Shown here: piece after piece, positions 1-5,109 of the stretch
How positions within the stretch are numbered: the stretch's first letter is position 1
Layout of the letters: each line of letters starts with the position of its first letter
Source of the DNA: Clostridia bacterium
Lineage (GTDB): Bacteria; Bacillota_A; Clostridia; Oscillospirales; CAG-272
Direction: 5' to 3'
Length of the DNA: 7,381 nt
NCBI GenBank assembly: GCA_017935805.1
Contig: JAGBGV010000170.1
Coordinates: 1 to 7,381, forward strand
The notes under the pieces: generated by a model
What the model saw: only the letters and a program-made list of their open reading frames with translations
The model's database searches: none
Told to the model about the DNA's origin: nothing
Translations under genes and position numbers: made by a program

Positions 1-12
1 CTCTTCCGATCT
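1..12. other. Illumina adapter remnant at contig end
   Basis: The first 12 bases, CTCTTCCGATCT, are identical to the 3' end of the Illumina TruSeq adapter that directly precedes the insert in a read. They lie exactly at the window edge and interrupt the lyase reading frame at a codon boundary. This is seen in the sequence; the identity of the adapter is established knowledge. It should be treated as artefact and not as genomic sequence, so the true contig starts at position 13. Confidence 0.88.
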
Positions 13-696
13 AAGTGCCGCCACTTCCGACAACATTACGCAGCCGTATCCGCCGGAATACAGTCTCGGTCCGTGCTGGAAATAACTGTAGTCAGGCTGA
101 ATTCCCTCCTGCCCGGATTTTGAGATGTAAATAGACGAGGTAGCGCGATCTATTGCATACTTTACGACATCAATATCATCGGTCAGCACGCCGTATTTTA
201 TTGTGTTCGTTACGCCCCACATAAGGTTAGCACCTGTCCAGCGAAGAGCACTCTTGTTGAACATGAATGTGCCTCGCTTGAGTATCTCCAGAGCCTTCTG
301 TCTATGCTTTTCATCAATGATCCCGTCCATCTTGAAGAGAATTGATGTTACAACCATTGACATCGCTATCTCATTATGCCACCAGTTTGACGCTATGAAA
401 TCATGATGAAACCAATAGTCAAGGGCAGAATATATCCTCTCTAAGTATTCCTTGTCGTTTTGGAGCCTGTCCTTGCCAAATGCAGAGATCATTTCATTGA
501 TCCTCGACATATGGTTGTATGTATCCCATGATCCCATGGTTCGGTCGGCGTAATTTATATCTGTCCAATAGTACAGTCCGGTCTCAGGATCAACTGCCAT
601 ACTGTCGTAATACATATTTGCAGCGGACACAGCCTCTTCCGAGTGATACTCGCCCCATGCGCCGCGGATATATTTTTCTTTGAGTTTTGCCAGCAT
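13..696 (-). CDS. Polysaccharide lyase family 8 catalytic domain, cytoplasmic form (3' truncated by contig end)
   Basis: This partial gene gives 228 residues from its ATG to the adapter junction. It resembles the alpha/alpha-toroid catalytic domain of PL8 lyases (hyaluronate, chondroitin AC and xanthan lyases), which cleave uronic-acid-containing polysaccharides by beta-elimination. Visible landmarks are NWWHNEI (residues 104-110, the aromatic-patch motif), TGAN with the presumed catalytic Asn157, and FQHGPRLYSGGYG with His208 and Tyr217. The His-to-Tyr spacing of 9 and Asn-to-His spacing of 51 closely match Asn349/His399/Tyr408 of the pneumococcal hyaluronate lyase. The start is supported by GGGAGA five bases before the ATG and by an in-frame TAA at 721-723. 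The N-terminus (MLAKLKEKYIRG) has no signal peptide, so the enzyme is probably intracellular and acts on imported oligosaccharides. The substrate cannot be told, and the beta-sandwich domains expected downstream are missing. It follows an oxidoreductase gene on the same strand. The family call is fairly sure. Confidence 0.85.
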
Positions 697-701
697 ATAT
701 T

Positions 702-707
702 TCTCCC
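702..707 (-). promoter_or_regulatory. Ribosome binding site of the PL8 lyase gene
   Basis: GGGAGA on the minus strand lies five bases before the ATG at 696. Together with the in-frame stop at 721-723 it fixes the lyase start and excludes a longer, secreted form. The same bases could also pair with the pyrimidine-rich arm of the hairpin just upstream. Confidence 0.65.
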
Positions 708-724
708 GATGAGTCAGTAGTTAT

Positions 725-765
725 AAACAAAAGGAGGAGATGTCTCCTATGAAACGCTCTCCTCC
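725..765 (-). terminator. Rho-independent terminator or attenuator between the oxidoreductase and lyase genes
   Basis: On the minus strand GGAGGAGA (765-758) pairs perfectly over 8 bp with TCTCCTCC (740-733) around a 17-nt loop, and is followed at once by TTTTGTTT (732-725). An alternative hairpin uses the same 3' arm: AGGAG (748-744) with CTCCT (739-735), 5 bp and a 4-nt loop. Either hairpin followed by the T-tract fits an intrinsic terminator. It sits 16 nt after the oxidoreductase stop codon and 28 nt before the lyase start. The lyase has little room for its own promoter here, so partial read-through (attenuation) is a reasonable inference. Confidence 0.65.
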
Positions 766-781
766 ACATGTTAAGTATTTA

Positions 782-1870
782 TCAGAATCTGTAGATATCG
801 CCTGTCTTAGCAGATGTGTAGATACCCTCGAGGATCTGAGTGATGCAGTAAGCCTGCTCGGGAAGAACGGTAGGATTCTTCTGTTCGCGAACAGCCTTGA
901 TCCACTGGTATGCTTCCTTATCTGCAGGATTGTTATCGTCTACACCCTCGTAGAATGCAGCGCCGCCTGCCTGGAAGCTGGGCTCGAATGTGTACTGTCT
1001 GTTCTGACGGATACCGTTGATGTGAACGCCGCCGAACATATCTGCACCAGCCTTTGTACCGCAGATCATGCAGCAAGCCTCGCGTACTTCAAGTGTGTTA
1101 AGTGCCCATGCAGCGTCGAGAGAGATAGTAGCACCGTTTTCCATTACGATGAAGCCGAATGCGGAGTCTTCTACAGTGAACTTTTCAGGATCCCAGTTGC
1201 CCCACGCGTTGCCCTGCTCGGTGGAGTTGTTGAGAGCGTGGTAAGCTGTACCTACGCAGTACTTGGGCTTGTAGTTGTTCATGAGCCAAAGTGTAACGTC
1301 AAGAGCGTGTGTACCGATATCGATAAGGGGACCGCCGCCCTGTTCATACTCGTTGAGGAATACGCCCCATGTGGGAACTGCACGGCGACGAACTGCACAT
1401 GCTCTTGCAAAATAGATGTCACCGAATGTGCCGATCTCTGCTTCATGCTTCAGGTACTGAGCCTGTGCTGTCTGTCTGGTCTGATAACCGATAGTGAGCA
1501 TCTTGCCTGTTCTCTTGGAAGCGTCAAGCATCTTCTTTGCTTCTACAGAATTGATAGCCATAGGCTTTTCGCACATTACGTGCTTGCCTGCCTCAAGTGC
1601 ATCAACTGTGATAAAGCTGTGAGCGCGGTTAGGTGTGCAAACGTGAACTACGTCGATGGTCTTGTCCTCGAGAAGTTCCTTATAATCTGTATAAACCTTT
1701 GCGTCTTCTGTTCCGAACTGCTTCTTTGCAGCTGCTGCTCTTTCTTCGATAAGGTCACAGAATGCAACCATTTCTACGCCCGGAACCTTCTTGAGGGAGG
1801 GCATATGCTTACCGTTTGCGATACCGCCGCAGCCAATAATACCAACTCTGATGATATCTGATGCGTTCAT
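782..1870 (-). CDS. Gfo/Idh/MocA family NAD(P)-dependent oxidoreductase
   Basis: This 362-residue protein has the normal length for the family, whose members oxidise or reduce sugars, inositols and related carbohydrates with NAD(P). The N-terminal Rossmann fold shows GIIGCGGIAN (residues 10-19) for dinucleotide binding. CEKPMA (100-105) carries the family EKP motif with the catalytic-type Lys102. The C-terminal substrate domain holds GGGPLIDIGTHALD (178-191), where Asp184 and His188 form the typical DxxxH active-site pair. There is no signal peptide, so it is cytoplasmic. GGAGG lies eight bases before the ATG, partly inside a small hairpin. It is the first gene after its own promoter and is followed by a PL8 lyase gene, which suggests work on a sugar released from an acidic polysaccharide. 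The exact substrate cannot be read from the sequence, and homologues with myo-inositol, glucose-fructose or uronate-derived substrates all look similar. Confidence 0.9.
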   Translation of the reverse strand: MNASDIIRVGIIGCGGIANGKHMPSLKKVPGVEMVAFCDLIEERAAAAKKQFGTEDAKVYTDYKELLEDKTIDVVHVCTPNRAHSFITVDALEAGKHVMCEKPMAINSVEAKKMLDASKRTGKMLTIGYQTRQTAQAQYLKHEAEIGTFGDIYFARACAVRRRAVPTWGVFLNEYEQGGGPLIDIGTHALDVTLWLMNNYKPKYCVGTAYHALNNSTEQGNAWGNWDPEKFTVEDSAFGFIVMENGATISLDAAWALNTLEVREACCMICGTKAGADMFGGVHINGIRQNRQYTFEPSFQAGGAAFYEGVDDNNPADKEAYQWIKAVREQKNPTVLPEQAYCITQILEGIYTSAKTGDIYRF

Positions 1871-1874
1871 TAAC

Positions 1875-1889
1875 TTATCCTCCGGATAA
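1875..1889 (-). promoter_or_regulatory. Small hairpin enclosing the oxidoreductase ribosome binding site
   Basis: The minus strand reads TTATCC-GGA-GGATAA, a perfect 6-bp inverted repeat with a 3-nt loop. The Shine-Dalgarno GGAGG (1884-1880 region) lies in the loop and the 3' arm, four bases before the ATG at 1870. The stem has only two G-C pairs, so it is weak. It may modulate translation or may be incidental. Confidence 0.35.
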
Positions 1890-1939
1890 TAAAAATTTCA
1901 TTTTTGCCGTGCTTTTTTCAACAAAGTCACTCAAATTAT

Positions 1940-1968
1940 ATAATAGAACATTTTGATGCTATTTTCAA
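1940..1968 (-). promoter_or_regulatory. Sigma-A-type promoter for the oxidoreductase-lyase transcript
   Basis: On the minus strand TTGAAA (1968-1963) and TATTAT (1945-1940) are separated by exactly 17 bp, a near-consensus housekeeping promoter. A perfect TATAAT (1940-1935) overlaps the -10 box but has no good -35 at the right distance. Transcription would start near 1930-1934 and leave a leader of about 60 nt before the ATG at 1870. The boxes are seen; activity is inferred. Confidence 0.7.
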
Positions 1969-1970
1969 GA

Positions 1971-2006
1971 CTAACGCGTTTTTTTCTATCACGCTAAAGC
2001 GTTTTT
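1971..2006 (-). promoter_or_regulatory. Tandem 13-bp operator-like repeats upstream of the promoter
   Basis: CTAACGCGTTTTT (1971-1983) and CTAAAGCGTTTTT (1994-2006) on the plus strand agree at 12 of 13 positions, with starts 23 bp apart, about two helical turns. Each carries a palindromic core: AACGCGTT (1973-1980) and ACGCTAAAGCGT (1991-2002). The proximal copy ends two bases upstream of the -35 box, which is where an activator such as an AraC-family protein would bind; the palindromic cores could equally suit a LacI-type regulator. No regulator gene is in the window. Confidence 0.5.
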
Positions 2007-2012
2007 GTATGA

Positions 2013-2044
2013 TTGCACAATGTTGACGGTTGTAATTTGTGCAA
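2013..2044. repeat. Inverted repeat TTGCACAA / TTGTGCAA
   Basis: TTGCACAA (2013-2020) and TTGTGCAA (2037-2044) are perfect 8-bp inverted copies with a 16-bp spacer, so the arm centres are 24 bp apart. The pair lies between the end of the rnf operon and the promoter of the oxidoreductase gene. It could be a further regulator site with half-sites about two helical turns apart. The spacing is long for an RNA hairpin and there is no T-tract next to it. Confidence 0.4.
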
Positions 2045-2052
2045 GATTGCAG

Positions 2053-2083
2053 AAAAGGCAGAGAACCGTCGTCTCCGCCTTTT
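2053..2083 (-). terminator. Rho-independent terminator of the rnf operon
   Basis: On the minus strand AAAAGGCGGAGA (2083-2072) pairs with TCTCTGCCTTTT (2064-2053) over 12 bp with one G-U wobble, around a 7-nt loop. The stem ends in TTTT. It starts five bases after the rnfB stop codon, exactly where the operon should end. The A-tract/T-tract arms could let it work in both directions. Confidence 0.85.
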
Positions 2084-2088
2084 GATGA

Positions 2089-2934
2089 TTATTTGCTTGT
2101 TGTGTTGACTCTTTTTATTACCAGTCCAAGCTTACCCTGCACCTCACCCGACCAGATAATGTGTCTCGGGCATTTGTCCACACATATATCACATCCCGTG
2201 CATTTTGAGTAATCTATGTGTGCCATGCAGTTGTCAACGGTAATCGCGCCTGTAGGACAGTTCTTCTCGCATATCTTGCAGGCAATACAGCCTACATCGC
2301 ACACCTGACGTGTAATCTTGCCCACGTTGTCGGACATACAGCCAACCCAGTGCTTACTGTCAAAGGGAATAAGCTTGATAATGCCCTTGGGACAAACATT
2401 GGCGCACACACCGCAGCCCTTGCACTTTGTGTAGTCAACTACCGCAACGCCGTCTTCAACAGTGATCGCGTCGAAAGGACATGCCGCCACGCAGGTACCA
2501 AGACCTACGCATCCGTTAGGACAAAGCTTGTCACCGCCGCCGATCTTCGCAGCAGCAACACAGTCAGCCACGCCCTCATAGACGTACTTCTTTCGTGCCA
2601 GCTCATGCGTACCGGAGCACATGACCTGCGCCCTCATTCGAACAGCAGAGGCAGCCTCAACGCCCATGATCTCAGCTATCTTTTCAGCTACCTCAGCACC
2701 GCCAACGGTACACTGTGTAACCTTTGCCTCTCCTGCAGATATAGCTTCCGCAAGTGCCGCACAACCGGAAAATCCGCATCCGCCGCAGTTTGCTCCTGGC
2801 AAGCACTCGTTTATCTGCTCCGCAACTTCGTTTTTCTTTACTGCAAATACCTTTGTTGCCACGGCAAGAAGCGTTCCCGTAGCAACACCGAGGGCGATAA
2901 ATACTATAACGGGTAAAATGATCGTTTCAAACAT
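2089..2934 (-). CDS. rnfB: Rnf complex subunit RnfB (ferredoxin-oxidising iron-sulfur subunit)
   Basis: RnfB is the electron entry subunit of the ferredoxin:NAD+ oxidoreductase and accepts electrons from reduced ferredoxin on the cytoplasmic side. The 281-residue protein starts with one membrane anchor (residues 5-26). Next comes the FeS domain with LPGANCGGCGFSGC and Cys44, 50, 53, 58 and 75. After that come four ferredoxin-type cysteine groups: Cys138/142/148/152, Cys171/174/177/181, Cys216/219/222/226 and Cys245/248/251/255. Additional cysteines at 199 and 212 also match the clostridial form. The length and cluster number fit clostridial RnfB, which is longer than the proteobacterial protein. 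AAGGAGGG precedes the ATG, and rnfA ends 12 nt upstream. This is the last gene of the operon and is followed directly by a terminator. Confidence 0.97.
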   Translation of the reverse strand: MFETIILPVIVFIALGVATGTLLAVATKVFAVKKNEVAEQINECLPGANCGGCGFSGCAALAEAISAGEAKVTQCTVGGAEVAEKIAEIMGVEAASAVRMRAQVMCSGTHELARKKYVYEGVADCVAAAKIGGGDKLCPNGCVGLGTCVAACPFDAITVEDGVAVVDYTKCKGCGVCANVCPKGIIKLIPFDSKHWVGCMSDNVGKITRQVCDVGCIACKICEKNCPTGAITVDNCMAHIDYSKCTGCDICVDKCPRHIIWSGEVQGKLGLVIKRVNTTSK

Positions 2935-2946
2935 ATCACACCCTCC

Positions 2947-3525
2947 TTAAAACTTCATACCGGAGAATCCGGAGAATGCCATAGCCGCCAAGCCTGCGGA
3001 AATAAGCAGGATCGGGAAGCCGCGGAAAGCCTTCGGAGGCTCGGCAAACTGCAGTCTTGAGCGAACACCTGCAAATATTACTATTGCAAGTGTAAAGCCG
3101 ATTGCCGCAGAGAAGCCGAATACAACGCTCTCGGGGAAGGAATATCCCTTTTCGATATTAACAAGAGCTGAACCGAGAACGGCACAGTTTGTTGTGATAA
3201 GAGGGAGATAAATACCGAGAGAACTGTACAGCACAGGGATGAACTTACGCAGGAACATCTCAATGAACTGTACAAGTGTTGCGATCACAAGGATAAATGC
3301 GATGGTTTTGAGGTATTCCATCTTTGCGGGAACAAGAACCAGGTGATACACAGCCCATGTTGCCGCAGAGGATACTGTCATAACAAATGTTACCGCCATA
3401 CCCATGCCAAGTGCAGTGGACGGCTTATCCGATACGCCAAGGAAGGGACAGCAACCGTAGAATCTGGAGAAAATAAAGTTCTCCGTAAGGATCGCTGTGA
3501 ACATTATTAAAAAGATGTTTTCCAT
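2947..3525 (-). CDS. rnfA: Rnf complex subunit RnfA (integral membrane subunit)
   Basis: RnfA is one of two homologous six-helix membrane subunits that, with RnfE, hold an iron-sulfur centre in the middle of the membrane and pass electrons across it. The 192 residues are almost wholly hydrophobic, which is the usual family length. The signature ENFIFSRFYGCCPFLGVS (residues 15-32) carries Cys25 and Cys26, and ITTNCAVLG (110-118) carries Cys114. Cys26 and Cys114 are the expected cluster ligands; the neighbouring Cys25 replaces a residue that is usually not cysteine in the GxCPFLG motif. AAGGAGG lies six bases before the ATG. The gene is 11 nt from rnfE and 12 nt from rnfB. Confidence 0.97.
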   Translation of the reverse strand: MENIFLIMFTAILTENFIFSRFYGCCPFLGVSDKPSTALGMGMAVTFVMTVSSAATWAVYHLVLVPAKMEYLKTIAFILVIATLVQFIEMFLRKFIPVLYSSLGIYLPLITTNCAVLGSALVNIEKGYSFPESVVFGFSAAIGFTLAIVIFAGVRSRLQFAEPPKAFRGFPILLISAGLAAMAFSGFSGMKF

Positions 3526-3536
3526 ACCGATCCTCC

Positions 3537-4289
3537 TTATTCTTTCTTGCCGACTTCGGCATTGGGTCTGTTGATAAAGTGTCTCTTCTTCTCAAGCTTT
3601 GCGAGATATTCGGAGTAGTAACCGTGCTCTGCCGCGTCGGATTTCAGATCATCAATACGTCCCTTTTCAGCAGACATACTGCGGATCTTCTGAACAAGAG
3701 CAATAATGCAGCCAAGTGTAAGGAACGCGCCTGTAGGCATAAGGAAGATCGTCGCAGGTGAAAACCAGTCGCCAAGAATCTGCACGCCACCTGTTCCGTC
3801 GGAGCCTGCAAACAGCATTCCGCTTCCGAGAAGCTCACGGACAGCAGCAACCGCGATGAGCGCCGCCATAAATTCGAGTCCCGTACCAAGACCGTCAACG
3901 ATTGAACGGAGAGGACTGTTTTTCGACGCAAATGCTTCGGCTCTTGCAAGCAGTATGCAGTTTACAACGATAAGCGGGATAAACAAGCCGAGGGATGCAT
4001 CAAGTGCCGGGAAAAACGCCTTGATAAGCAACTCAACCGTTGTAACAAATCCCGAAATGATAACTATGTACGCCGCAATTCGCACCTGCTTCGGTATGAA
4101 CTTGCGGAGCAGTGAAATAAACAGGTTTGAGAATATCAGAACAGCAGTGGTTGCCGCGCCCATACCGATAGCGTTCGACACAGAGGTCGTGGTCGCCAAT
4201 GTGGGACACATACCGAGAAGCTGTACGAATATTGGGTTATTTGTAAGTATTCCTTCTTTGAATACTGCGCCAAGTGATCCTTTTTTCAT
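3537..4289 (-). CDS. rnfE: Rnf complex subunit RnfE (integral membrane subunit)
   Basis: RnfE is the partner of RnfA in the membrane core; the two proteins sit in opposite orientation and share the iron-sulfur centre. In this 250-residue protein LGMCPTLATTTS (residues 25-36) provides Cys28 and VVNCILLARAEAF (108-120) provides Cys111, the expected ligands. Six hydrophobic segments end near residue 203. After them comes a charged, apparently soluble tail of about 45 residues (KIRSMSAEKGRIDD to the end), somewhat longer than in many homologues, probably on the cytoplasmic side. AAAGGAGGAG precedes the ATG; the spacing to rnfG is 13 nt and to rnfA 11 nt. Confidence 0.96.
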   Translation of the reverse strand: MKKGSLGAVFKEGILTNNPIFVQLLGMCPTLATTTSVSNAIGMGAATTAVLIFSNLFISLLRKFIPKQVRIAAYIVIISGFVTTVELLIKAFFPALDASLGLFIPLIVVNCILLARAEAFASKNSPLRSIVDGLGTGLEFMAALIAVAAVRELLGSGMLFAGSDGTGGVQILGDWFSPATIFLMPTGAFLTLGCIIALVQKIRSMSAEKGRIDDLKSDAAEHGYYSEYLAKLEKKRHFINRPNAEVGKKE

Positions 4290-4302
4290 AAAGCTCCTCC
4301 TT

Positions 4303-5109
4303 TCACTGCATCATTCTCGCAGCTCTTGCCGCGTTATCGTTTTCGGTTATTTCAAATACATCCACCTCTACTGCGAGAGCCTTGTCAACAGCCTCAATCA
4401 CAGCCTTGGAGCTGAATGTTGCTCCCGAGATAATGTCAACATCCGCTTCACCTGCCTGTCCTACAAACCGTGAGAGGAAGGATTCGCCCTGTACCTTTGT
4501 ACCGATGCCGGGAGTTTCGGACATGCTGACGATCTTGACGCCGTAGACCGCGCCTGTCGGATCAATGCCGACCATTACGTTCACATCTCCGCCAAAGCCC
4601 GAGCCGGTAGTGTTTACGCAATAACCGATGGGCTCTCCGTCCTTGTAAACAATGTAAACATCATCGCCTGCATCATTGATGTATTCTTTTGTTTCATTTC
4701 CTTCGGGGAATATCGCAAGTATCGCCTTTTGCTGCTGATTTGCTGTATTTTCCGCGATCTTGTCTTTTGTAATATTGTTTACCACCGCAAGAAGCAGTGC
4801 AATGCAAGTGCAGATAAGAGTCAGCACCATCACCAGTTTCAAAAGATATGCGGGAGAGTTCTGCTCTCCACTGTCGTCGCTGTCAGAATCATCCTCCGGT
4901 GCGGGAGTCTCCTCTGTCTCGGGCTCCTCCGGCTCGGGCATTCTTGTCTCTTCATCTTTCTGCTTTTCTTTTTCCGATGGTTTATCCGATTCAACATCCG
5001 GCACTACCGTGTCAGCAGGAAGAAATTCAAGCTCCGCAGTCTCTACTGCAGTAACTTCATTTTCATTTTCCGGAGTAGTAAAGTTCATTTCATTATTCTT
5101 ATTTTCCAT
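4303..5109 (-). CDS. rnfG: Rnf complex subunit RnfG (covalent FMN subunit) with long acidic N-terminal extension
   Basis: RnfG carries a covalently bound FMN on the outer face of the membrane and passes electrons between the RnfA/E centre and RnfD. The conserved part is a single membrane helix (about residues 87-110) followed by an FMN-binding domain with GSGFGGDV (169-176), SETPGIGTK (197-205) and DIISGATFSS (225-234), where Thr231 is the expected flavin attachment site. The protein has 268 residues. In most family members the membrane helix lies near the N-terminus. Here about 86 residues precede it, with about 30 Asp/Glu against 6 Lys/Arg and many Pro, so this part is probably disordered and cytoplasmic. 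The start is firm: GGAGG lies eight bases upstream, and the ATG overlaps the end of rnfD by 11 nt. The family call is certain; the role of the tail is unknown. Confidence 0.96.
   Translation of the reverse strand: MENKNNEMNFTTPENENEVTAVETAELEFLPADTVVPDVESDKPSEKEKQKDEETRMPEPEEPETEETPAPEDDSDSDDSGEQNSPAYLLKLVMVLTLICTCIALLLAVVNNITKDKIAENTANQQQKAILAIFPEGNETKEYINDAGDDVYIVYKDGEPIGYCVNTTGSGFGGDVNVMVGIDPTGAVYGVKIVSMSETPGIGTKVQGESFLSRFVGQAGEADVDIISGATFSSKAVIEAVDKALAVEVDVFEITENDNAARAARMMQ

Noticed and set aside
203..406. Short plus-strand open frame at the left end
   Set aside because: It is antisense to the PL8 lyase domain, whose catalytic motifs are clear, and it has no convincing ribosome binding site.
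740..1861. Long open frame on the plus strand with a purine-rich Shine-Dalgarno-like stretch before its ATG
   Set aside because: It lies fully antisense to the oxidoreductase gene, is extremely rich in cysteine as expected for a shadow frame, shows no recognisable domain, and its apparent ribosome binding site is an arm of the terminator-like hairpin.
1891..1905. AAAAAT-TTC-ATTTTT inverted repeat in the oxidoreductase leader
   Set aside because: The arms are A/T only and short; such repeats are frequent by chance in AT-rich leaders and the stem would be very weak.
2218..2950. Open frames on the plus strand across rnfB
   Set aside because: They are antisense to a gene with clear cysteine motifs and have no domain or sensible start; the same holds for plus-strand frames opposite rnfE, rnfG, rnfD and rnfC.
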